The position numbers were made by a program, and so were the translations under genes. Below the pieces are notes generated by a model that saw only the letters and a list, made by a program, of their open reading frames with translations, was not told where the DNA came from and did no database searches. Source: Larix sibirica (taxonomy: Eukaryota; Streptophyta; Pinopsida; Pinales; Pinaceae). Taken from it: a stretch of 12,229 bases of DNA. The DNA lies in contig NWUY0303914842.1 of the NCBI GenBank assembly GCA_004151065.3, positions 1 through 12,229 of the forward strand. Direction: 5' to 3'. Positions 1 through 7,637 of the stretch are shown here, piece by piece. The first letter of the stretch is position 1; the number at the start of each line of letters is the position of its first letter.

Positions 1-212
1 TTCTCAAGATATGCACAATCATCCTATTGACCACCTTTGTCTACCCATTGGTTTGTGGGTGGAAGGTAATCGAGTTGGTTAGCTTGGTGTCCATCATGGA
101 CCACAGGTTGGACCGAAAAGTACTTAGGAACTTGCTATCTCAATATGAAATAATGGTAAGTGGGAGGTCAAAATGAACCCAAACATGCTCGAAGCAGATC
201 CTAGCTTCAATC
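1..212 (-). pseudogene. Integrase core fragment (rve type) of Ty3/gypsy element
   Basis: The minus-strand reading from about position 212 to 1 matches the C-terminal half of a plant gypsy integrase catalytic core. It shows a stretch ending LPLTIIS, then DSKFLSTF, then FHPQTNG, a stop, and TKVVNRMIVHILR. These correspond to the family's 'P-x-x-I-x-S-D-R-D-x-x-F' block and its 'F/Y-H-P-Q-T-D-G-Q-x-E-x-V-N-R' block. The SDRD block is damaged: the first Asp, which carries catalytic function in the family, reads Tyr and the Arg reads TGA. The TAG at 41-43 replaces the Gln that normally follows TDG. The first catalytic Asp region and the N-terminal zinc domain are missing because the fragment begins at a deletion junction. 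The C-terminus runs off the window. Confidence 0.82.
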
Positions 213-315
213 TTTTGATGACCTCGACCGAGATCAAGTTCTTTTGGATACTACTATAAACAATGAATGTAGTGGACTCCCCTTCACCCACATTTATGAG
301 TGGAAGAGCCACTCC
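213..315 (-). pseudogene. Retroviral-type aspartic protease fragment of Ty3/gypsy element
   Basis: The minus-strand frame reads TTFIVYSS, then KNLISVEVIKRLKL. Plant gypsy proteases carry a catalytic D-S-G block followed closely by a 'N-x-(I/V)-S-x-E-x-(V/A)-x-x-L-x-L' stretch, and this matches it well. The catalytic Asp position reads Tyr and the Gly reads Ser, so the enzyme is dead. Similarity stops just after RLKL, near 205-215, and integrase sequence begins in another frame. Only the first part of the protease survives. The open frame can be read on to 124 but the residues past the junction are not protease. Confidence 0.6.
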
Positions 316-424
316 CCTTCCTTTGGCTCTTTTGGCTTGTCTGGTTATATTTTTGCGGTCGCGATGGTGGTGTTGGGTTCCACATCAATGAATTGCTTTC
401 CTTTGTCTTGCTCCACATCAAAGT

Positions 425-1260
425 CTGAATCTAAGGATTTCATCTCAACCAATAGTGATTGCTTCGAGCAACATTCGTCAATGTTGTGCTAGGGGATTTT
501 GTGGAACTCACATCACTTTATAATGTCCTCCTTCAACTTCACGTTACCCTTCTTTGCCTGCAGTTTGGACTAGTTTTCATAAGTTTGGTTATCCTTGCTC
601 TGTCCTTTATTCTATGAGTTAGGGCAACCTTTACCGGCCTTTTGATGCATTTGATTTGCAAACCCAAACTCTCGCTTATTATTCTACTTGAATTTTTGCT
701 CAGTTTTGACAACATATTGATAGGTGACTCCTAGTGAGGAAATGTCCAGGAAATTGATCTCTTTTTATATGTACATGTGTAGGCCATTATAGTAGTTTAG
801 GAACAAGTGTCATTCGGAGTATTTGATACCCAACTTTCAGCACAAGATACGGAATACATTGGTAATCAACTATGGCACTAACTGGTCTCTCTCCTAGTGC
901 AAATTTGTCCATCTCGTATACTAGTCATCATAGTTTCTGACGGGGTAGAAATCCTCCTTGAGGACATTGACAAAGGTTGCCCAAGTGGCTTCTATACCAT
1001 ATGTTGTAGTCTCATCTCTGGCATGCCTCTCATAGTAACCATCCCACCAATATTTGACATGGGGGAGGGACTTAAGGAGTGTGAAGGTGATCTTTTCAGT
1101 GTTAGAAAAAAATTGAATAGAGTAATAACCCTCCTATAGATTTAACCATTTCTCAAAAGCATCTGCATCTATCTAGATTTCAAATAATGGAATGCCAAAG
1201 CTAACTTATACCTTGAATGGAATCACACCTCTGAAATAAATGCTCATTGAAGGTTCCTCT
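425..1260 (-). pseudogene. gag: gag polyprotein pseudogene of Ty3/gypsy element
   Basis: One minus-strand frame gives a recognisable Retrotrans_gag domain: IDADAFEKWLNL, then EKITFTLLKSLPHVKYWW, then EATWATFVNVLKEDFYPV, then FLDISSLGVTYQYVVKTEQKF. The alternating Trp and hydrophobic pattern (K-x-W-W ... W-x-x-F-x-x-x-L) is the family hallmark. In the same frame at 471-512 lies C-x2-H-x4-H-x4-C (CEFHKIP, stop, HNIDEC), a zinc-knuckle variant with His for the second Cys. In-frame stops include complements at 489-491, 870-872, 894-896, 921-923, 1134-1136, 1173-1175 and 1206-1208, with more between 540 and 840. The start codon could not be fixed. Gag would form the virus-like particle and bind element RNA in a live copy. 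Confidence 0.8.
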
Positions 1261-1501
1261 GTCACCGTTGTGGAAGGATCTGAGTAAAATTATCCATCAT
1301 CTCATTCCTTTGTCACGTGAGGGATTCCTCGAGCAACAACTTAATAGGATCTCATGCTCTATCATCTTTCTTTTCTTCTCTCGCCATGGAGGTTTATTAG
1401 GTCGATGAGAGTGGTTGTCCCCAAGATGAACTAGTTCAGGACCCACTCTTGATATTTGGATCTCGATGTGGACATGCATCGAGAAACAACAAGAGCATAT
1501 T

Positions 1502-1513
1502 GCTATGATACCA
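1502..1513 (-). other. Primer binding site for initiator-Met tRNA
   Basis: The minus strand reads TGGTATCATAGC here. Plant retrotransposons primed by initiator methionine tRNA carry TGGTATCAGAGC, so 11 of 12 bases match. It lies 6 bases inside the proposed LTR end and about 240 bases upstream of the first recognisable gag sequence, as expected. Confidence 0.75.
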
Positions 1514-1519
1514 CTAATC

Positions 1520-2152
1520 TGGAATATTTGCATAACAAAATGAAGGAAGTAATATAAAATGGAAACACACACACAAATGTTTTGCATAAAGCACAGTAGT
1601 ATAGTAAAACCCAAATTCTATTAATGAATGGAATGGAAAAACACTATACACTGCAAATAAATACAAACTAGCTTAGATGGTAGTAGCTTATCGCTAAAGA
1701 GAGATGTGTCAGCTACAATCATTCACAAGAGATGATTACAAAGATCGTAAAGGGCCTTTTTATCATAAGCATAAAGAGGCAAAACCCTAACATCCATAAA
1801 ACCTAACCCTACGAGATGAAGTGCCGAAAGGATTTGTGGGCCTCAAGGTGGCTAGTTTACATGTCAGCTTCCCAAGGGTGCAACTTTTACACACAATCTT
1901 CGTTTAAGGCGCTCAATGGCTCATTAGAAAGAACTAACTGAGGATTACAACTTTTGAATGGAACCAAGGCATGCCATGGTAACACGTAGCTCCCTTATTA
2001 TCCAAAAAGCATCATGTAAGGCCTCAAAACGACCCCAAAGTTTGGGACCTGAAAAGCCATAGAAAATTACCAAGAAGATGGAGAACCATTGTAACTTGGT
2101 GAAACGAGTGGGTGGACACCAATATACACCCGGATCATGGAACTACACAAAG
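1520..2152 (-). repeat. Probable 5' LTR of the Ty3/gypsy element
   Basis: The inner edge is placed at 1520 because the minus strand reads ...TATTCCA and then GATTAG before the primer binding site, giving the expected CA end and a short spacer. The outer edge at about 2152 is a guess: the minus strand there begins TGTGTAG, which supplies a TG start, giving about 633 bp. The interior holds a TATA-like site. There is no second LTR in the window to compare with, so the outer limit could be wrong by hundreds of bases. Confidence 0.5.
1755..1764 (-). promoter_or_regulatory. TATA-like element in LTR
   Basis: The minus strand reads GATAAAAAGG, a fair TATA match placed roughly 240 bases from the inner LTR edge. 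That position fits the start of an R region followed by U5. No transcription start can be fixed from sequence. Confidence 0.3.
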
Positions 2153-3029
2153 TTATCAATATTGCTTTTCTAATGTATCTAGTTTTTCATTGTTTAGGGG
2201 AAGGCATTTTGTTTTTTCAAATGGCAAGTAAAACGTTGTGTGCGATGTAACACCTTATGCAATAAAGTTTCATTTCATGTGTAAGGATTTGTGAGTTTTA
2301 GTTGCAATAAATAGTAGCCCATTATATTGTTGTACATACACATTGGGGATAAGAAAATTGATTTGATTGTGACTATTTTCTAGTTCCCCCCCCCTTGTTA
2401 AGAATAATCTAGTTCATTTGGTTTATTTTCTTCGCTAATGCATCTTCTCTTGATTAATTATCTCCTCATGTTGTAGAATTTTGTGTAATCTAGTATATTT
2501 GGTTATTTGACAACTTCAATAGATATTTTGATTGATATCTTCATGTTCTTTGTACGCTAAAAAATTGCAAATTAGTTTCAAAGTCATATTTTCACAGTGC
2601 TTAGTCATCTCTAGACATGTGTTTACATTATGATTAAGCATTGTTGAAACTATTTATTTTGAATAACTACTCGTCTTTGGTTTCTATTTTGTTTATTGTA
2701 TATTCATAGTTACACCATGTAGTGGTCGTTTTGTATGTGAACTTTCATTTTTTATGGTTTTTTTGAGTGGTATGTAAACATTTTTCCAACTTGAGTATTG
2801 TTGCTTGATTGCACTCTCATAATTTCAATATGGGAAACATAACATCGATTGTTCTCTACAATAATTATTAAGTTTATTAATTGCATGTTGTATTTTATGT
2901 ATCTAATAACATATGGTTTTTTATTTCCTTTTATGGGATTTTTATGTATAGCTAGATGCAAATTGCACTTGGCATATGCCATCAATAATTTTAGGATGAC
3001 AAATGTAGTATTCAATCATTTATGAATAT
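2153..3029. other. AT-rich non-coding DNA, nothing recognised
   Basis: Reading frames on both strands are short and show no family motif. There is a run of nine C at 2386-2394 and an AATAAA-containing stretch near 2260, neither tied to a gene. The minus-strand frame at 2752-3015 is low in complexity, rich in Ile, Asn and Lys, and looks like chance. Confidence 0.6.
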
Positions 3030-3071
3030 AACAAAGCAAAGCTAACAAAGTGAAGCTAACAAAGCAAAAAA
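3030..3071. repeat. Three copies of a 14-bp tandem repeat
   Basis: Units at 3030-3043 (AACAAAGCAAAGCT), 3044-3057 (AACAAAGTGAAGCT) and 3058-3071 (AACAAAGCAAAAAA) share the first seven bases exactly and differ at a few later bases. It looks like a small slippage-derived minisatellite. Confidence 0.75.
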
Positions 3072-4155
3072 ATGTGAAAACAGACTCCACATTTGCAAAG
3101 GCTACAACTGCAAAATAAGGGGTTTCTTCAACAGCTATACACTTGAAAAATGTTTCAATCCTAGCATTTATCTCAACAATTTCAACTTCTCACTATAAAG
3201 TGATGTGTCGTATTGAAAATTTGAAAGGATTAAAACAGAGAAATTTTCTCTTATAAAGAACATATATCTAAAACATTTTATAGGGACCCAATTTTCATTG
3301 ACTTCTTAGCTAATCCTTAGAGGAATGTGATTCCACAGTCTGAACATCTAAAAAGAGATCATTTTTCCCCAATATATTTTTTAATAATGCATATTTTGCA
3401 GAGTTTTCCCCAATTTGCCCCTAAATCTAGCTTGTTGAAATTAGCAGAGATATTAGTGCTAAATATGCAGTTTTCATTCAGGTCTTCTTGAATTTCAATT
3501 CTAGAAGAGCAGATTTTCACAAGTTGTTCAAAATATGATGCCAATGGCTGCAAAACATGCAGGATTCTCATAGGATGCTCGAAATTGCACAAAAATCAGT
3601 ATGAAACAAGTAGATTTTTTGCAGTACATGCCAAATTTTTAATAGGAACCAAGTCATTGTCGATTCCTTTCTTCATCTCGTGGAGAACCACTCACATCGC
3701 TTCTTAATCCTTTCTCTTCATCTCCACATTTCAAGTCTCAAATATTGTTGTAGCCTTGAGCCATATTTAAAAGAGATTTTATAGGCATAGTGAAGTGAAT
3801 GAATAAATGCCATGATGAAATTTTTCAACATCTTAGCAACCCAGGTTAGAAAAACACAATTACCAGTGTGTGAAATCGATTGATAATGTGTACATTTTAA
3901 GTTGTGGTTACAAAATTTGCTTTGCGTGAAGGTACAAACGTGATGTAGCCAGTTTTCCACTAGCGTGAGAGGCAAGATGCACAATAGTTTTGCATTGGCA
4001 TGAGAAGCGAGGAATCTACAACAATGTCTTGAAATTGTATCGGAAGAGAATGCATTAAAGGACACCTTCAAAGTATAACTAGCTTTATTATTGCTATGTT
4101 TTGGAGTTGAGATTTGAATTGGAGAATTTCTCTAAGAGTCTAAACCCACATGGCA
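3072..4155. other. Non-coding DNA, nothing recognised
   Basis: Minus-strand open frames at 3359-3592 (77 codons) and 3718-4071 (117 codons) start with ATG but carry no motif I recognise. Their composition is what random AT-rich sequence would give. No splice structure or RNA gene was seen. Confidence 0.55.
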
Positions 4156-4165
4156 CTATAAATAG
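4156..4165 (+). promoter_or_regulatory. Plant-type TATA box motif without an assigned gene
   Basis: CTATAAATAG is close to the best plant core-promoter TATA sequence. The following 450 bases contain no convincing coding start. The next ATG-led frame, at 4617-4820, is 67 codons of Ser, Thr and Pro-rich sequence without a family match. It may be a chance match or the relic of a promoter. Confidence 0.2.
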
Positions 4166-4546
4166 GTTTCACACATATGACACACGACAATATAAAATAT
4201 ATATTCTAGCAAAGCATTTGATTTAAACGAACTTCTAATTTTTGAAACTTGTTTTTAGAGCTAAAAGGTAGTGTTGTATATATATTATCTTATTATACCT
4301 ATCGTGAGGCAATGTATATATTGTAATTGATCTTCGGTCAAACAATATTATTTGGTGCTTTGACTAAAAAGTTATCAAAATTTTCCTAACTCTTACATTA
4401 TAGACTTTTTTTTCCAATTATTTTAACTCATTTGTCTAGCATGACATTGGATGATCACTTGGGGTCTTATTGCCAAGGCGGCAACAGATGGATTTCTTGG
4501 CATTGAGGAAATATTTAATATCAAACTATATAAACACATCCCAATG
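4166..4546. other. Non-coding DNA, nothing recognised
   Basis: The stretch is AT-rich with runs such as TATATATATT. A small inverted repeat TGCCAAG (4471-4477) and CTTGGCA (4496-4502) is present. A second TATA-like ACTATATAAAC lies near 4526. No gene is supported. Confidence 0.5.
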
Positions 4547-4627
4547 AGTTTGCCTAGTCTTCTGAGCTCATTGTCATTGCATCCATTAGTTTGCTTGGTC
4601 TTTTAGCTCACCACCATTGCATCCATC
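4547..4627. repeat. Imperfect tandem duplication of a 40-41 bp unit
   Basis: Unit 1 at 4547-4587 and unit 2 at 4588-4627 both begin AGTTTGC, share TAGCTCA or GAGCTCA in the middle and end CATTGCATCCAT. They match at about four of five bases, with one base missing in unit 2. The duplication appears old. Confidence 0.75.
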
Positions 4628-5035
4628 GTCTATGTCAATGCCATCATCGTCGTTGTGTCTGTCATTGACACCTCCTACCGCCTTTGTCACTACCACCGCC
4701 TTTTCACGCTTTCAGAGCATTGAATCATCTCGTGCTCACCTTGTGCTCAACCAATATGCATTCATCCTGTGTGCAGTCGTTATGTTTTGTACCTTGATTC
4801 TTCCCTTAGATATCAAATAAAGGAAGAAAACACAAATTGGGAGTTGGTAATCAAGTGACTCCTCTTCTCAAGCTCATTGCAGAGCCAACAAGTGCTCGCT
4901 TCATGTTGTTTGTGGTAAACCATGAGTATTTGGAACCATAAATTATCAAAGGAGAAGTGCACGGTAGCATGAACTTATGTTTGGAAAGTCGCTATTCAAA
5001 TGATCAAGCTTTCTTTTTTCGGGGGCGTCAGTTCC

Positions 5036-5170
5036 ATGTCCTTCAAAAAGGAGGATTGTTCGCCAGTTTCCCAAATCACCCACTGCAAGTTTTGCAGCCA
5101 GAGATTTGATCATAGGATTGTTGGTAAAATAACCTCAACATTGCTTACTGGTCAAGCAAGGAGCAACTAA
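5036..5170 (+). other. Short ORF, possible BED-finger relic of a hAT transposon
   Basis: An ATG-led 44-codon frame contains ITHCKFCSQRF, then RIVGK and LLTGQARSN. The C-x2-C pair followed by R-I and L-T-G resembles the zf-BED region at the N-terminus of plant hAT-type transposases, where the later block is normally H-L-x-G. The His position reads Leu and no closing Cys or His is seen in frame. If the reading is right, it is a small fragment. No transposase catalytic domain, inverted ends or target duplication was found nearby. It could be a chance frame. Confidence 0.22.
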
Positions 5171-5581
5171 AATCAAACAACACCCTTCCAAAACCAGAGA
5201 GCGCACTTTTCCAAGAGTGCAATCCTCAAAAGTAAGTGATAAATACTTTGCATAGCTTATTCAATATTCCAGCATTATTCGTGCAATTTGGAATTACTTA
5301 TGTGTTTCAAATGGCCCAATAATTTTTACATGTGTGAGCAATTCTATGAAGATGGCCCTATGATGTTGATAAACAAATGGACTCAACATTCCAGAAATTA
5401 GCATACATGATTAAGAAATTCCTTGTACTAATTGTCCAAGTTATCAAATGACTTAAGCACATTTACATCATACACAAGAACACAACAATTTACTTGAAGT
5501 GGGTGAATGTATTCCTAACCCTAAGAAGGAGGATGGAATACCTGGTTGGATGGAGGCAAATTCTACCCCTGTGAAACCCTA
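5171..5581. other. Non-coding DNA upstream of the LINE
   Basis: No open frame, RNA gene or repeat is evident. The 5' boundary of the LINE lies at or after the end of this stretch, but I could not find a target-site duplication to fix it. Confidence 0.5.
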
Positions 5582-5649
5582 ACTAGGTTTGTTTATGGGT
5601 GGTAACATTGGTCCCGGAGTCAAGTTTTCCACTTGGGGACAAACCTAGT
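5582..5649. repeat. Inverted repeat, possible stem-loop in LINE 5' leader
   Basis: ACTAGGTTTGT at 5582-5592 is exactly complementary in reverse to ACAAACCTAGT at 5639-5649, an 11-bp stem with a 46-base loop. A smaller inverted repeat, CAAGT TTTCC ACTTG, lies inside the loop near 5621-5635, so a nested fold is possible. It sits about 170 bases before the ORF1 start. Confidence 0.6.
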
Positions 5650-5726
5650 ACCGACCAAGCTAAAACAGTGGAAATCAACTATTTAAAAATCCAATGTTTA
5701 CTATTGTTCATAGATTAGTTTAAGGG

Positions 5727-5806
5727 TTTTACATCATTTTCGAGGTTTTACAACGTTTTTCTACTAAGTTTTACAGTCTTTTACTGGGGTTTCTTCCTCA
5801 TTTTAC
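5727..5806 (+). promoter_or_regulatory. Five phased TTTTAC motifs in LINE 5' leader
   Basis: TTTTAC occurs at 5727, 5746, 5769, 5779 and 5801, three of them inside GTTTTACA. Spacings are 19, 23, 10 and 22 bases, near one or two helical turns. L1-type LINEs carry an internal promoter in the 5' leader, so protein binding is possible. The pyrimidine-rich bias alone may also explain it. Confidence 0.3.
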
Positions 5807-5817
5807 TGCTTTCAGTA

Positions 5818-7637
5818 ATGGAGGGTGGTTTTCGTAGTGGTGACCAAGATTTGGTCCTATCAGGCGGAACTGAGGCAGGGTGTACTCCTCTTAAGCCGTC
5901 CTTGTCGAATTTGCCATGTGATGGTTGTATGGTGACGGGTACTCATTTCTCTCCACGTGGGGGGACTACATTCTCGTTTGTCAATACTAATCCTGTGGCT
6001 AAGGTTATATTTGAACCGCTGCCTATTTCATTGGAAACGAGGGTTAATAGGAAGAAGGGTGGTTCCTGGACTAGTTCGCAAGAAAAATTTCCAGGTAAAA
6101 GGCGCTCGCGGGGGGTTAAACATTCTACTTTAGGGGAGAATCTTATATTCAAGAAGGAGAAGAAGGGCAGACCCCAATGCGTATTGGGTAAGGACATCAC
6201 ATTTGATATGGTTCTGGCATTGTCCCAAAGGGATCTGGTTGGGAAATTTGAGTATATCAAACTCTCCTGAGCTTAGGTTTTGAGTTGGATTTGGTAGAAT
6301 TGGAAGCATTTCATTGACAATATTCCACGAGTTCTTATGCTAGTAAACGGGTGGATGGTTTTTCAATTTCTTTATGAGGAGGACAGATAAAACATTGAAG
6401 AGAGATTTTGGGTTTTACGGCATGGGTCTCTTGTGCTTTCGCATTGGCATTCTGGTTTCGATCCCCACATAGAAAAGATCCCCTGTATACATTTGTGGGT
6501 TATGCTCCCGAGGTTCCCACTTCAATACTGGAACCTTAAAGGCTTTATGGCAGTTGCTAACTCCATTGGTCGTTTCATCTTTATAAAGGATGAACATCTA
6601 TTAGGGTGTGAGAGAAAAACGCCTCGTATTCTTGTTGAAATTTATTCGGTAGGTGGTCTTCCGAGGGAGTTGGAGGTCATTTGGGAAGGGGGCTCATTTA
6701 TTAAACGTTTGGATTATTGGAGGGTACCATTTCGATGTCACCGATATAGGGATATCGAACATTCCCGAGCTCATTGTTTGGCTAGGGTCTCGAAAGGTTC
6801 GAAGGCTGGGGACGACCTCTCTCAGCAAGACCAGGAGGTCTCAGATGATGGACACCTATTCCCTATACCTTGGCATAAGAGTTATGCTACCGATTTCGTT
6901 AATAAGTTTGTCGAGTCATTACCTGTTTTATTAAAAGTCTTACCTATAGAAGATATCATTAAAACTCTTTCGGTTATGAATGATTATAATTTAGATAATG
7001 AAATTGAGTTGGATCCAGATTCTAAATCTAGGACTGCCCTGGCTATGTGTTCCGCTAATAAGAACTCTCCTTCTCTTGGTTCTGATTTTGGGACCCTCTA
7101 TGGGGTAGGTCAGGTGATGACTTCCATGGAGCCCTTGGTCATCTCCCCTGTTTTTAATGGTCGGGAGGGTCTGCTTGAGAAGTGTCCCTCTGTTCCAATT
7201 GAAGACATCTCTTGTCCTTTTGACCTTAGGTCTCTTAATAATTTGGATTTTCCTCCTCTTTCTAGGGAGAGGCCTAATTCCCTGGGGATTGAACTCTCTC
7301 CTTCCTCACTTTCTGACTCTGCTCCTCCCTTGATTGGCGATTCTGAGGACTTTAGATCTCCTTTGACTACCTATTCCTCGGGGGCCACAGATTCCCCTGT
7401 TGTTATCCCCATTTCTTATATCTTTAATGGGAATGTGACTATCCGTAAGGCTAAGAAAAATAAGAAAGGCAAGGGAGTTTCTGTGCAATCTGGGGATCCG
7501 ATGGTTTCAAAATCTACTAATGTTAACCCTAGGTTTCCTCTTTATTCGATAAGGGTTTATCTAGGATTACCTCTCCTTCCTCTATGAGTTCATCTGGGGA
7601 TCTTAGAGTTTATGCGGCCCATAACAAGGTGGTTTAA
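5818..7637 (+). pseudogene. LINE ORF1 pseudogene: DUF4283-like domain plus CCHC-like knuckle
   Basis: The ATG at 5818 opens a single frame that can be followed to 7587. The first 150 codons are rich in basic clusters (RVNRKKGG, GKRRSRG, KKEKKGR). A DUF4283-like region follows: WMVFQFLYEEDR, FWVLRHGSLVLSHWHSGFDP, then HLWVMLPRFPLQYWN and ANSIGRFIFI. This domain, followed by a zinc knuckle, marks ORF1 of plant L1 LINEs, an RNA-binding protein of the element particle. The knuckle at 6736-6777 reads C-x2-Y-x4-H-x4-C, with the second Cys changed to Tyr. After it come Ser/Pro-rich sequence and a basic tail (KAKKNKKGKG). Stops interrupt the frame at 6268 (TGA), 6274 (TAG), 6295 (TAG) and 6388 (TAA). 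A one-base shift near 7533-7560 moves the likely original C-terminus (SSSGDLRVYAAHNKVV) to the frame ending at TAA 7635-7637, which overlaps the ORF2 ATG. Without that shift the frame ends at 7587. Confidence 0.87.

Larger units (their letters stand above)
1..2152 (-). mobile_element. Degenerate Ty3/gypsy LTR retrotransposon, 5' part, cut by window edge
   Basis: On the minus strand the expected 5' elements of a Ty3/gypsy retrotransposon appear in order: a probable LTR, a primer binding site for initiator-Met tRNA, a gag domain, a CCHC-like knuckle, a protease remnant and an integrase core remnant. Each domain is in a different state of decay. Gag and knuckle share one frame, protease lies in a second and integrase in the third. 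Part of protease plus all of reverse transcriptase and RNase H are absent, so the copy could not move by itself. The order protease then integrase fits gypsy (integrase downstream) but would not distinguish gypsy from copia alone. The gypsy call rests on the gag type and the integrase motif around HPQTNG. The 3' half and 3' LTR would lie left of the window. The outer LTR edge is uncertain. Confidence 0.85.

Noticed and set aside
1297-1614. 105-codon minus-strand ORF across the LTR edge and primer binding site
   Set aside because: It runs through the LTR end and primer site, which are non-coding in this element type. It is an accidental frame beside gag.
2386-2394. Run of nine C
   Set aside because: A simple homopolymer with no structure around it.
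3359-3592. 77-codon minus-strand ORF
   Set aside because: Low-complexity composition, no motif, and a length expected by chance.
3718-4071. 117-codon minus-strand ORF
   Set aside because: It is ATG-led but has no recognisable domain, and it lies in non-coding AT-rich DNA. There are no splice or promoter signals on that strand that I can support.
4471-4502. 7-bp inverted repeat TGCCAAG and CTTGGCA
   Set aside because: Short, with an 18-base loop. Such pairs are expected by chance in 12 kb.
4617-4820. 67-codon plus-strand ORF downstream of TATA-like motifs
   Set aside because: Ser, Thr and Pro-rich, with its first codons in the duplicated 40-bp unit. No family resemblance.
5516-5583. CCCTAA units resembling interstitial telomere repeats (also near 1783-1813)
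   Set aside because: Only isolated single units are present, not a tandem array.
5943-6260. Antisense ORFs inside the LINE (also at 6415-6597, 7306-7488, 7667-8020, 7984-8238, 8353-8583 and 11365-11613)
   Set aside because: All are shadows of ORF1 or ORF2 coding sequence on the other strand, with no domains of their own.
6653-6934. Plus-strand ORF overlapping ORF1 in another frame (also 7674-7877 and 8043-8330 within ORF2)
   Set aside because: The ORF1 or ORF2 frame carries the domain motifs at these positions. These frames do not.
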